Shown one piece after another: positions 34,501-44,073 of a DNA stretch of 64,000 nt. How positions within the stretch are numbered: the first letter of the stretch is position 1; each line of letters starts with the position of its first letter. The notes under the pieces were generated by a model. That model was not told where the DNA came from and made no database searches. It saw only the letters and a program-made list of their open reading frames with translations. The stretch spans positions 930,001 to 994,000 of the forward strand of contig NZ_QUNO01000001.1 of assembly GCF_003387475.1 (NCBI RefSeq), read 5' to 3'. Both the position numbers and the translations under genes were made by a program. The stretch comes from Kutzneria buriramensis. GTDB lineage: Bacteria > Actinomycetota > Actinomycetes > Mycobacteriales > Pseudonocardiaceae.

Positions 34501-36058
34501 GCACGTTCTGGAGCGTGCCGGCGGCGTCGGCGACGTCGAAGTCCGTACGCCAGGCGACGACGCCGTCCGGCCGCACCAGGCTCGCGCCGCCGTGGCCGAT
34601 GCCGTACGCGCGGACCAGCCGATCCGCCGGGTCGGTCAGGTCCGGGCCGAGGCCGACCGTGCGCACCGCGATGCCCAGCCGGTCGGCGACGTGCTTGGCC
34701 GCCTCGTGCCAGACGCCGCCCTCCGTGCCGGTCAGCAGCACCCAGTCGCGGCCGAAGAAGTCCACAGTGGACACTTCGGCGCCGTCGCGCAGCAGCGGCA
34801 CGTGCGGAGCCCGGAAGCCGGGGCGGCCGGTCGGCTCGAGTGGGTTCTCGGTCGGCGCCGGGTCCTCGTCGTCGATCACCACGGCCTCGGACCGCTGCCG
34901 GAAGCCGAAGACCAGATCGAGGTAGCCCACCGGCTTCGGCACCGCGTCGCTGCGCAGGTGCGGGGCCATCCGGTCGACGTAGTTGGCCAGCGACTCGGCC
35001 ACCACCGCCTCGGCGAAGGCGCGCCGCTCGGGGTCGTAGCTGTCCAGCAGGCCCGGTCCGGCCTGGCCGCCCAGCACGGCGGCCAGTTTCCAGGCGATGT
35101 CGAAACCGTCGGCGACGGCGGTGTTGCCGCCGAGGCCGCCGGTCGGCGGCGTCACCTTGGCCGCGTCGCCGGCGAGGAAGACCCGGCCGCTGCGGAAGGT
35201 GTCGGCCACCCGAGCCGCCATCTCCCACGCCTGCACGGTTTGCAGCCGCAGCGGCAGGCCCGGGTCGTCCAGGCCGAGCCGGATCAGCTCGGCGCAGCGC
35301 TCCGGCGTGAAGTCGTCGATCGACTGGCCGCGCGCCGGGTCGTACTCGACGGTGAAGATGAACCGGCCGGGGATGTGCGTCGAGGTGAAGACCCCGGTGA
35401 ACTCCGGATTCCGGAGGTAGTAGAGCGAGCCGGTGACGTCCGCGAGCCGCTCCGGGTCGGCGTCGAACAGGATGCCGGCGTGGCTGCTGAGGCTGCCCCA
35501 GCCGTGCCGGCCGATGCCGAGTTGCTCGCGGATCGGGCTGCGGTGGCCGTCCGCCGCGACCAGGTAGTCGGCGCGGACCTGGCTGATCGTGCCGGTCGGC
35601 CGGTGCACCAGCCGCGCGGTGACGCCGAGCGTGTCCTGGTCGAACGAGACGAGTTCGGTGTCGAAGCGGACCCGCGCGCCGTTCTCCCGGGCCCGATCCA
35701 GCATGATCGGCTCCAGTTGGACCTGCGTCGCCATGCCCATCGTCAGCGGTGAGAGCGCGTTCCACGGCTGCGGATCGTCGGCGGTGGTGATCGTCTTGAG
35801 CACGGCGCCCCGCGCGCTCGTGACAATTTTGATCTCGAAGTCGGCGCTGGCGGCAGTGTTCACCCGGTCGGCGACGCCGGCGGTGCGCAGCAGCTCCATC
35901 GTTCGCGGGTGTTGGCCGGCGGCCTTGGGGTGCAACGAGGTTCCCGGGTGCCGCTCGACCACGAGCGTGTCGATCCCCCGATCCGTCAGGAACATCGATG
36001 TTGCCGCGCCGGCAAGGCCGGCCCCAACCACGAGCACCCGCACGCGTGTCGTATCCAT
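34442..36058 (-). CDS. FAD-dependent aromatic monooxygenase (PheA/TetX-like)
   Basis: 538 residues. The FAD fingerprint VLVVGAGLAGAATSMFL, the DG motif YLVAADGHRSPIR and the second FAD motif FLAGDAAKVTPPTGGLGGNTAVADGFDIAWKLAAVL are all intact. The C-terminal thioredoxin-like domain (about 400-538) is that of class A aromatic hydroxylases used in polyketide tailoring and phenol breakdown. NADPH and O2 would be co-substrates. ATG at 36058 with GGGGGA upstream. It converges on the MFS gene with a 59-nt 3' overlap. Confidence 0.9.
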   Translation of the reverse strand: MDTTRVRVLVVGAGLAGAATSMFLTDRGIDTLVVERHPGTSLHPKAAGQHPRTMELLRTAGVADRVNTAASADFEIKIVTSARGAVLKTITTADDPQPWNALSPLTMGMATQVQLEPIMLDRARENGARVRFDTELVSFDQDTLGVTARLVHRPTGTISQVRADYLVAADGHRSPIREQLGIGRHGWGSLSSHAGILFDADPERLADVTGSLYYLRNPEFTGVFTSTHIPGRFIFTVEYDPARGQSIDDFTPERCAELIRLGLDDPGLPLRLQTVQAWEMAARVADTFRSGRVFLAGDAAKVTPPTGGLGGNTAVADGFDIAWKLAAVLGGQAGPGLLDSYDPERRAFAEAVVAESLANYVDRMAPHLRSDAVPKPVGYLDLVFGFRQRSEAVVIDDEDPAPTENPLEPTGRPGFRAPHVPLLRDGAEVSTVDFFGRDWVLLTGTEGGVWHEAAKHVADRLGIAVRTVGLGPDLTDPADRLVRAYGIGHGGASLVRPDGVVAWRTDFDVADAAGTLQNVLSRLLDRAPVAAVPAGTAH

Positions 36059-36200
36059 TTGTCCCCCTTGATTCTCAAAACCAGAGTATCTTAGATTGCG
36101 AGAGATTTGTGTGACAAGGGGGTCACGAGACGATCTAGGCCCAGCGTTCCACCTGGACACCGGGCGGGGGGTGTGCGAAGTTCACCGCTCGGAGGTCGAT

Positions 36201-36467
36201 GTGGCTAGAGTGCAGCTCGAAATCCCTTCTTATGACCGTGGCATCGGCCTGGTCACATCCTGGCCGGACGACTATCGGCTGATGGTTTCCGTCGACGAGG
36301 CCGGAAAAGTGCGCGTCGTGGGCGATTCGGCCGGCCTGACCGGGTTGGCCGTGCAGCTGCTCGCGCTGGCCCAGAACGGCGTGCCGGCGGGTGCTCACGA
36401 GGACCTCGACGACTTCCTTCTGATCCTGGACGAAGGGTCCTCGCCGCTGCGCCTCGAGCGCGCCTGA
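36201..36467 (+). CDS. Small hypothetical protein (actinomycete-conserved type)
   Basis: 88 residues from a GTG with GGAGGT 5 nt upstream. The chain has a beta-rich N-terminus (VARVQLEIPSYDRGIG), a GLTGLAVQLLALAQNGVPAG helix and the C-terminal HEDLDDFLLILDEGSSPLRLERA. The final GSS.L.LER pattern appears in many small actinomycete proteins, some labelled Imm32-like; I cannot confirm that. The longer frame from 36096 lacks a ribosome site. Confidence 0.68.
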   Translation: MARVQLEIPSYDRGIGLVTSWPDDYRLMVSVDEAGKVRVVGDSAGLTGLAVQLLALAQNGVPAGAHEDLDDFLLILDEGSSPLRLERA

Positions 36468-36489
36468 CCCTCGAGGTCGTGGGAACAAT

Positions 36490-36552
36490 CCTCTCGTTCA
36501 ACGAGAGGAAGGGCCCCTTGCCGACGTTGAACGTCAGTGAGGAGCCCTTCCT
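36490..36552. terminator. Double hairpin between convergent genes
   Basis: A small stem CCTCTCGT/ACGAGAGG (36490-36508) is followed by a second stem pairing AGGAAGGGCCCC (from 36506) with GGAGCCCTTCCT (to 36552). It carries the loop GACGTTGAACGTC, itself a palindrome. It lies between the small hypothetical gene and the opposing DivIVA-like gene, as a bidirectional terminator. The AAGGGC/GCCCTT core differs from family A. Confidence 0.65.
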
Positions 36553-36566
36553 GACATGAAAATGAT

Positions 36567-37418
36567 TCAGGCTTGGGGGAACTCCTCGGGGAGGGGGTCC
36601 AGCAGCGAGCCGGCGTCGTTGAGCAGGCCGGTGGCCGAGCGGAGCTGGTCGGCGATGCGCTCGCGGTAGTCGCGCAGCCGCGCCGCCTCCTGGTTGCTGC
36701 GGTTGATGCGCGCGTCGGCGTCGGCGGTGGCCGCGGTGACCCGCTGGTCCAGCTCGGCCATCTGGGACGCCTCGAGGTCGGCGATGGCGGCCAGCGCGGC
36801 GGCCCGCTTGTCGGCGATCTCCTGCTCGAACTCGGCCTCGATCTGCCGGCGTCGCTGCTCGGCCTGCTCGTCGAGCTCCTTGCGCCGCTGCCCGGCCTTG
36901 GTGGTCAGCTCGGCCGCCTCGGCGCGGGCCTTGTCCATCAGGCTCTGGTGCTCGGCGATGATCTCCGCCTGCTGCTTGTCGAGATCGGACAGCAGCGTCT
37001 GGTACCGCTCGCGCAGCTTGGTGGCGGCCGACTCGGCGTGCGACCACGTGGTCTCGGCGGCGGCCTCGGCCCGCGCGTGCGTCTCGGCGGCGGTCGCCTC
37101 GGCGATCTGGAGCGCGCGCTTGGCCTGGTTGGGTGTCTCCTGCACGACCGGCTCGGGCGCGGGGGCCTGCGGCGGCGGGGCCTGCCGGGCCTGCTCGACC
37201 TGGCCCTTGAGCTCCTCGATCCGGGCCCGGGCCTGGTCGAGCTGCTTGGCCAGCTCGTCGGCCTGGCGGAGCGCGGCGTCCCGGTCGGCGGCGAACAGCC
37301 GCACCTCGGACGTGATGCGCTTGAGGTGCGACTCCACTTCCATGCGGTCATAGCCACGCATGGCGACCGTGAAGCTGGGAATCGACTGGGTGATGTCTCG
37401 GTTCTCGGCCGGCGCCAT
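36567..37418 (-). CDS. DivIVA-domain coiled-coil protein
   Basis: 283 residues. Residues 1-50 match the DivIVA N-terminal domain (IPSFTVAMRGYDRMEVESHLKRI). Two long coiled coils follow (about 45-85 and 95-260), split by a Pro-rich linker (APPPQAPAPEPV). In actinomycetes such proteins sit at poles or septa and organise wall growth. The gene is monocistronic and lies divergent from the methionine operon. The role here is inferred from family only. Confidence 0.86.
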   Translation of the reverse strand: MAPAENRDITQSIPSFTVAMRGYDRMEVESHLKRITSEVRLFAADRDAALRQADELAKQLDQARARIEELKGQVEQARQAPPPQAPAPEPVVQETPNQAKRALQIAEATAAETHARAEAAAETTWSHAESAATKLRERYQTLLSDLDKQQAEIIAEHQSLMDKARAEAAELTTKAGQRRKELDEQAEQRRRQIEAEFEQEIADKRAAALAAIADLEASQMAELDQRVTAATADADARINRSNQEAARLRDYRERIADQLRSATGLLNDAGSLLDPLPEEFPQA

Positions 37419-37496
37419 GACGCAAACCTACTCCTTCTCGTCCCACGGAGTGAACGGGCCTTCTCGGGTGAACATGTCCGGTTTACGGTCGAGCGC

Positions 37497-37562
37497 ATGG
37501 CCCTCCTGGTGACCCGCCGGCACGTGGACTACGTGCGCGTCACCAGCTCGGCGTGTCGCTGA
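37497..37562 (+). CDS. Leader peptide (uORF) of the metY-metX operon
   Basis: A 21-residue ORF, ATG to TGA, ending [15 protein letters not shown], placed 48 nt before metY. The RRHVD-x-x-RV-x-S-x-CR pattern is the one annotated as a putative leader peptide ahead of sulfur-assimilation genes in many actinomycetes. The terminal Cys codon suggests that ribosome stalling at low cysteine controls the downstream genes. No SAM riboswitch is recognisable in 37419-37610. Confidence 0.82.
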   Translation: MALLVTRRHVDYVRVTSSACR

Positions 37563-37610
37563 TCGTCCGATCCGCACGCCCACCTCTCCCTTCACCTCTG
37601 GAGCACAGCC

Positions 37611-38917
<1,307 letters not shown>

Positions 38918-38918
<1 letters not shown>

Positions 38919-40045
38919 TGGTTGCCCCGCCTCCCGCCACGGGTGCGTGGCGGGAGGCCGATCCGGTCGGCCGGCGGCAGTGGGTGCGGCTGAACCGCCC
39001 GCTGCCGCTGGAGCGCGAGGGCGAGCTGCCCGCCGTCCAACTCGCCTACGAGACGTGGGGAACGCTGAACTCGCGGCGTTCCAACGCGGTTCTCGTGCTG
39101 CACGCGCTGACCGGCGACAGCCATGTCGCCGGTCCCGCCGGGCCGGGGCATCCCACCGCAGGCTGGTGGGATCCCCTGGTGCAGCCCGGAGTCATCGACC
39201 CGGCGCGGTACTTCGTGGTCGCCCCCAACGTGTTGGGCGGCTGCCAGGGGAGCACCGGGCCGTCGTCGGTCGCCCCCGACGGAAAGCCTTGGGGGAGCCG
39301 GTTTCCGGCGTTGACCGTACGGGATCAGGTCGCCGCCGAGGTGGCGCTGGCCGACGCGCTGGGCATCGACCGGTGGGCCGCCGTGGTGGGCGGCTCGATG
39401 GGCGGGATGCGGGCGCTGGAGTGGGCCGTCACGGCGCCGGAGCGGGTGGAGTCGCTGCTGCTGCTGGCTTCCCCGGCGCAGTCGTCCGCCGACCAGATCG
39501 CCTGGACGTACCCGCAACTCCTGGCAATTCGATCCGATCCCGGCTGGCGCGGCGGCGACTACTACGACTCGGCCGAGGGGCCGCACCGCGGGCTCGGCGT
39601 CGCGCGGCGGATCGCCCACGTCACGTACCGGAGCGAGGCCGAGCTGTCGGCGCGGTTCGGCCGCGACCCGCAGGGCGACGGCCGGTACGCCGTCGAGTCC
39701 TATTTGGACCATCATGCCGACAAGCTGGTGCGGAGGTTCGACGCCGGCAGCTATGTGGTGCTGGCCGAGGCGATGAACTCGCACGACGTCGGCCGCGGCC
39801 GGGGCGGGGTGGCGGCCGCACTGCGTCGCATCACGGCCCGGACGGTGGTCGGCGGCGTCACCACGGACCGGCTCTATCCGTTGGCACGGCAGGAGGAGCT
39901 CGCCGCCGGCATCCCCGGCGCCGACGGCCTGCGGGTGATCGACTCACCGTACGGGCACGACGCGTTCCTCATCGAGACCGAACAGATCGCCCTCATGGTC
40001 AAGGAACTGCTCACAGGTACCGCGTGCCGTGCGGGTTGCCGCTGA
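38918..40045 (+). CDS. metX: Homoserine O-acetyltransferase
   Basis: 375 residues. An alpha/beta-hydrolase acyltransferase making O-acetyl-L-homoserine from homoserine and acetyl-CoA, the substrate for metY. The elbow [14 protein letters not shown] carries the catalytic Ser. The Asp in [14 protein letters not shown] and His in [12 protein letters not shown] complete the triad. HALTGDSH and [15 protein letters not shown] are MetX signatures. It is translationally coupled to metY. The last 35 nt overlap the 3' end of the opposing TIR gene. Confidence 0.95.
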
Positions 40046-41858
40046 TCCGCGCGAGGTCGCCGATCACGGCCAGCAGTGGCTCCCGCAGGGCGTCGAGGGC
40101 GTTGCGCAGTTCGGCGGTCGGGTCCCACGCCGAGTCGTCGAACTGCGTGCGGTCCTCGAACCGGCGCAGCGCCGGGTGCCACTCGGACAGGAACGGCCGC
40201 AGCACCTCCTCCATCAGCCGCTCCGCGACCTCGCCGAACCGCTGCGAGGAATCCGGCCCGCACTCACGGAGTTGCTCGCGGGTGAACGAGAAGATGCTGT
40301 GCAGGGAGGAAATCGCCTCGCGCAGGCCGCCGCCGCCCAACGGCCGCACCGGAACCCGGTGCGCCAGCTCGACCTGAACCCGGAACGCCGCCGCCCGCTC
40401 CCGGTCGTCCACCGCGAAGTCGTCCCGCTCGCGGCGGGCCGCCAGCGCGGCGGCGCTGATCCGCTCGTGCCGCGCGGGATCGGGATCGCTGTGCCGGATC
40501 ACGTGTGCGACCACCGCGGGCACCTCCAACGCGCCTCCGCCGACCAGCCGCACCACAGACTGCCGGGACAGCCGGTCCACCGCCAGTCCGACCGGGCCAA
40601 GACCATCCAGAACGGGTAACGGCAGCGGATCAGGCGCGAACGCCGTCACGGCGCGCAGCACGTCCAGGCCGGCCTCGCCGGCCCCGTCCACCTCGGCCAG
40701 CAGCCGCTTCGCGGTGGTCTCCAGCACCGGCCAGTCCCGGGAGAACAGCCGCCGCCGCACCGAGTCCAGGCCCGCCGACCGGGCCGAGGCGGCGAGGTCC
40801 AGCAGCGCGCCGGGATGCCCGCCGACGGCGTCCACCAGCTTGTGCGCGGACTCGCGGTCGCCGGGCGCCAGCTCGTCGACCTGGTTCAGCACGAGCCGTA
40901 TCGCTTGCGCCGCAGGCAGTTCCGTCAGGGCCACGCCGGCGCCGAGTTCGGCGTACGAGCCGTCCGTGGTCGTGATGACGCTGGCGGCCAGCGGATGGGG
41001 TGACAGCAGCCGGCGGACTCGATCCAGCGGCAGGCCGGCCGGCACGCCGTCGACGACCCACAGGCACGGTTCGCGCCGGGCCTCCAACGCCACCGCCACC
41101 CGATCGGCGGCGTGACCATCGCCATCGGCCCCTAAAGCAGACGCGATGGCCGTCAACTGCTCCGGCCACGGATCGGCGGCGGAGAGCCAGAAAACGCCGC
41201 CGGGGAAGGTGGCGCCGAACTGCCGGGCGTACTCGGACACCAGCGATGAGGCGCCGATGCCGCCGACCCCGTGCACGACGGCGACCGGCTCGCCGCCGCC
41301 CTCCGTCAGCGTCGCCGACTGGGGATGCAGGGCGGAGTGCAGCCGCCACAGCTCGGCGGTGCGGCCGACGAACCGGGCCGGCGGCCGGTGCGCCGGGGCC
41401 GGCAGCCACAGCGGCGCCCGCCGCTGGTCCACGCCGCCGATCGGCGTCGGCAGCTCGTCGACCTTGCGGGTGACGGCCTCGATGAGGTGGCGCAGCTCCG
41501 CCGACGGGCTCCAGAACCGGGCGTCCCGCAGCTCGATCGGCTCGATGTGCCCGGTGCCGCGCTCCGGGTTGACCACCAGCACCCGCCGCAGCGGGTCGCC
41601 TTCCCGTTGGCCGGCAAGGAAAGCGGTGACGAGCTCCTGCTGGCAGGCGCGGCGGGTGGGGTAGGCGTGCGAGTAGTAGGCCAGCAGCAGCCGGGACCGG
41701 CCGAGCTCGGCCATGATCGTCCGGGACACCGAGTCGAACCGGTGCACGCCGACCTCGTCCTGGAACACCCGCAGCCCCCGGGCGCGCAGCTCCGCCGCCA
41801 GCGCCTCGGCCGGCGTGGTGTCCGACCGGCAGTAGCTGAGGAACACATCCCAGGCCAT
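40011..41858 (-). CDS. TIR / NB-ARC-like STAND protein with a C-terminal adaptor domain
   Basis: 615 residues from ATG (GGAGGAGG upstream). Residues 1-135 are a TIR domain ([11 protein letters not shown]), with the conserved Glu75 in CQQELV where NAD-cleaving TIRs have their catalytic Glu. Residues about 160-450 form an NB-ARC-like NTPase, but the P-loop is GVGGIGASS (197-205), lacking Lys; Walker B is CLWVVD. Residues about 485-608 ([24 protein letters not shown] and [11 protein letters not shown]) are homologous to the whole small protein encoded at 42849. This is the build of bacterial immune receptors. It is divergent from the SLATT operon; the NAD-depletion role is inference. Confidence 0.86.
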   Translation of the reverse strand: MAWDVFLSYCRSDTTPAEALAAELRARGLRVFQDEVGVHRFDSVSRTIMAELGRSRLLLAYYSHAYPTRRACQQELVTAFLAGQREGDPLRRVLVVNPERGTGHIEPIELRDARFWSPSAELRHLIEAVTRKVDELPTPIGGVDQRRAPLWLPAPAHRPPARFVGRTAELWRLHSALHPQSATLTEGGGEPVAVVHGVGGIGASSLVSEYARQFGATFPGGVFWLSAADPWPEQLTAIASALGADGDGHAADRVAVALEARREPCLWVVDGVPAGLPLDRVRRLLSPHPLAASVITTTDGSYAELGAGVALTELPAAQAIRLVLNQVDELAPGDRESAHKLVDAVGGHPGALLDLAASARSAGLDSVRRRLFSRDWPVLETTAKRLLAEVDGAGEAGLDVLRAVTAFAPDPLPLPVLDGLGPVGLAVDRLSRQSVVRLVGGGALEVPAVVAHVIRHSDPDPARHERISAAALAARRERDDFAVDDRERAAAFRVQVELAHRVPVRPLGGGGLREAISSLHSIFSFTREQLRECGPDSSQRFGEVAERLMEEVLRPFLSEWHPALRRFEDRTQFDDSAWDPTAELRNALDALREPLLAVIGDLARISGNPHGTRYL

Positions 41859-42159
41859 CCCGCCCCGCCTCCTCCGGTTAACTCCGATGGGGGACAGTGT
41901 CGAGCCTGACGGACGGGTGAATCGCAAGCCACCTGCTTGCCATAATTCACGGCGTGGCGCTACTCGGCGTCACGGATCATGAAGCCTTGTCACGTTCGGT
42001 CGTCGACCTGGTGTCGGCAGTCCTCCACCGTTCGCCGGGCCGGAATCACGGTGAGTCTGCTTTCCCTCGAAAACGGGACATGGACGCGTTCCGTGACTGT
42101 GGGCAGTGACGTATCTCTGGGGCTACGCTGCCGCACTTGACACCGTTAGGGATGGGTGC
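41859..42159. promoter_or_regulatory. Divergent promoter region of the TIR / SLATT locus
   Basis: 301 nt without a supportable gene, a little less GC-rich than the flanking genes. It separates the divergent TIR-STAND gene and SLATT operon and must hold both promoters. If the SLATT protein starts at GTG 42106 instead, the region is 54 nt shorter. I see no clear operator palindrome in it. Confidence 0.55.
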
Positions 42160-42852
42160 GTGGTGGTCGACCCGTGGTTTGTCGGGCTTTGTGTCGTGAC
42201 CGTTCTGGCGATATCCAGCGCGGTCGCGATCGCGGTCTACATGCGACCGACATTTCCGGTCGCGACCGCCGGCGGCGGCGCCGACGGGCCGTTCGCCGAC
42301 GCCGATCTGATCGGCCCGGAACTGCGCGACTGGGCCGCGGCGCACTATCGGCGGACCGTGCCGGTGCTGCGGGTCTGGCAGCGCCGCGCGTGGCTCTACG
42401 GGGCCGCCCACTTCTACGCCGTCGGCTGGACCGTGCTGATCTCCCTGTCGCTGCCGTTCCTCATCCCCTACGTCACCGACGGCAACGGCTCGCGCCTGAT
42501 GGTGCAGGCCCTGTCGGTGTTCGGCGCGGTGGTGTTCGGCCTGCACAGGACGTTCAAGGCCGAGGAGAACTACGGCAAGTACCGGCTGCACGAGTCCAGC
42601 GTCTACTCCCTGGTCCGCAAGCTCGTCGACGACCCCGACCAGCTCGGCGCCACCGATGCCGAGCGCCGTCGCCGCTACCTCGCGGAGATCGAGCGGATCC
42701 GGGAGCGCGCCCGCAACGACGAGATCAACAATCTGCCCAGTCCATCCTCTCCGCCCCGGGTCGGCCCGGTCACGCCCATTCCCGAGCAACGGGAATCCGA
42801 CGGTTTTCGATCGGCCGCGCCGGGGCCATTGCGTGGAGGAGCTTCTCCGTGA
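42160..42852 (+). CDS. SLATT-like membrane protein (predicted effector)
   Basis: About 230 residues. An N-terminal membrane helix (FVGLCVVTVLAISSAVAIAVYM, 7-28) precedes a cytosolic stretch. A pair of helices follows (HFYAVGWTVLISLSLPFLIPYV near 84-105 and LMVQALSVFGAVVFGLHRTF near 113-132), then the amphipathic KAEENYGKYRLHESSVYSLVRK. Two helices, a FGLHRTFKAEE-type turn and a helical tail are the features of SLATT domains, predicted pore-forming effectors in nucleotide-signalled conflict systems. The GTG at 42160 has AGGGATGG just upstream; GTG at 42106 is possible. It overlaps the next gene as GTGA. Confidence 0.74.
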   Translation: MVVDPWFVGLCVVTVLAISSAVAIAVYMRPTFPVATAGGGADGPFADADLIGPELRDWAAAHYRRTVPVLRVWQRRAWLYGAAHFYAVGWTVLISLSLPFLIPYVTDGNGSRLMVQALSVFGAVVFGLHRTFKAEENYGKYRLHESSVYSLVRKLVDDPDQLGATDAERRRRYLAEIERIRERARNDEINNLPSPSSPPRVGPVTPIPEQRESDGFRSAAPGPLRGGASP

Positions 42853-43355
42853 GTCACCGAACCCGGGTGAGCGGTGTGTGGACACCCTCACCGATAGAAC
42901 GCGAGGCCGCGTGGGAGCTGTATGTCGAGCTCGCCACGAGGATTACGACCGTGGAACAGAAACCGGGCGCCGGAATCGTTCGCGAGGAACTGAACAGCAT
43001 TTACTCGCTGTTCGCGTGCACCCGGGACATCCTGCGCAAGTACGGGCCCGAGCTCGCGCCGCGGGGCCGGGCCGGCGGTGTCACCTTCGCCGGCATCGCG
43101 GTGGAGATGGTGAACACCGTGCTGCGGCCGCTGCTCACCAAGTGGCACCCCGCGCTGGCCGAGTGGGAGGCGACCCGGCTGCCCGGCACCAGTGTCGTCG
43201 TGCACGAGCGGGGCTGGGAGCAGATCGACGTGCTGCGCACGGAGGTCGCCGAGACCCGGCACGTGCTGCTCGACCTGGCCACCGAACTGCACGACGCCAT
43301 GCACATCGAGCCTGTGCTTTCGCCGCCCGTTCCGGGCGGGGCTCGGCCGCTCTGA
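42849..43355 (+). CDS. Stand-alone adaptor-domain protein, homologous to the TIR protein C-terminus
   Basis: 168 residues, GTG start with GGAGGAG upstream and a GTGA overlap with the SLATT gene. Residues 17-150 align along their length with residues about 485-608 of the divergent TIR protein. EREAAWELYVELATRI matches [38 protein letters not shown] matches [21 protein letters not shown], and VLRPLLTKWHPALAEWE matches [17 protein letters not shown]. The domain is all-helical with an invariant RPxLxxWHPAL. A shared interaction module linking sensor and effector is my inference. Confidence 0.82.
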   Translation: MSHRTRVSGVWTPSPIEREAAWELYVELATRITTVEQKPGAGIVREELNSIYSLFACTRDILRKYGPELAPRGRAGGVTFAGIAVEMVNTVLRPLLTKWHPALAEWEATRLPGTSVVVHERGWEQIDVLRTEVAETRHVLLDLATELHDAMHIEPVLSPPVPGGARPL

Positions 43356-43356
43356 T

Positions 43357-43456
43357 CCGGTGCCTTCGCTTGCCGGATTTCGACCGCCGCGTCGGCTCCG
43401 TGGTGGGGCGCGTCGGGTGGCGGCGCTCGAAATCCGGCAACCGCTCCAGGCACCGG
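43357..43456. repeat. Family B palindromic element, copy 1
   Basis: A hairpin of about 100 nt. Inner arms of 21 nt with one mismatch (43370-43390 and 43420-43440, TTGCCGGATTTCGACCGCC type) and outer arms CCGGTGCCT/AGGCACCGG flank a conserved loop containing CGGCTCCGTGGTGG. It begins right after the adaptor gene stop. The second copy at 62642-62742 is in inverted orientation. It may be a terminator or a REP-like dispersed element. Confidence 0.75.
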
Positions 43457-43511
43457 CGCGGCCTCGCGAATCCGGAGGAAGGGCGCGATGACACGCGACA
43501 TGTAACGGGTT

Positions 43512-44018
43512 TCAGTCTTCGTCCGTGGCCAACGCCTCTTCGATCCAGGCGGCGACCGGGAGATCGCGGTTGGTGCACTCCGTGGCCAGCCGGATGGTCC
43601 AGCGCAGCGCCTGCATGACCACCGCCGCGACCTCGGTCGGCGCGGCGGTGCTCAGCGCGATGTCGATCTGCTCGCGGGCCGCGTCCTGGTCGCCGTGGAC
43701 CTCGGCGAGCAGGGTGCGGACCGCGGTGCGCACGGGCGGGTCGGCGTCGTCGATGGAGACTTCCTGGCCGTCGGCGTCGTAGACCTGCATCTTGACCGGG
43801 GTGGCCCCGCCGGAACCGAGCGCGGCGACCATCTCGCTGCACTCGCGGAACAGCATCAGCACGAGCTCCTTGCCGTCCACGTCGCCGGCCGGCGAGGTGT
43901 CGACGAAGGTGGTCAGCAGGCTGATGGCGGCGCCGTCGTCGCCCGCCTGGGCGGCGGCGAGCGCCTCGCCAGCCGTGCTGACCATGCGCTGTCGTCGGTC
44001 CGGATCCTGTGGGTCCAC
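43512..44018 (-). CDS. Hypothetical protein, all-helical
   Basis: About 168 residues from GTG (44018; GTG at 44036 is an alternative). Predicted helices throughout (MVSTAGEALAAAQAGDDGAAISLLTTFV and AAVVMQALRWTIRLATECT), acidic, no signal peptide. No family recognised. It lies downstream of the secreted protein gene at 44074 on the same strand, with a 55-nt gap. Confidence 0.65.
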   Translation of the reverse strand: MDPQDPDRRQRMVSTAGEALAAAQAGDDGAAISLLTTFVDTSPAGDVDGKELVLMLFRECSEMVAALGSGGATPVKMQVYDADGQEVSIDDADPPVRTAVRTLLAEVHGDQDAAREQIDIALSTAAPTEVAAVVMQALRWTIRLATECTNRDLPVAAWIEEALATDED

Positions 44019-44073
44019 CGGCCCATCTTGCAACACAACGGGGACCGGCGGTGATCCAATCGGCCGTCCGGGT

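Noticed and set aside
36573-37562. 329-codon plus-strand frame ending in [15 protein letters not shown]
   Set aside because: Most of it is antisense to the DivIVA-like gene. Only the last 21 codons, with their own ATG, are taken as the real leader peptide.
37419-37610. SAM riboswitch ahead of metY
   Set aside because: No SAM-aptamer segments recognised; the leader peptide explains the region better.
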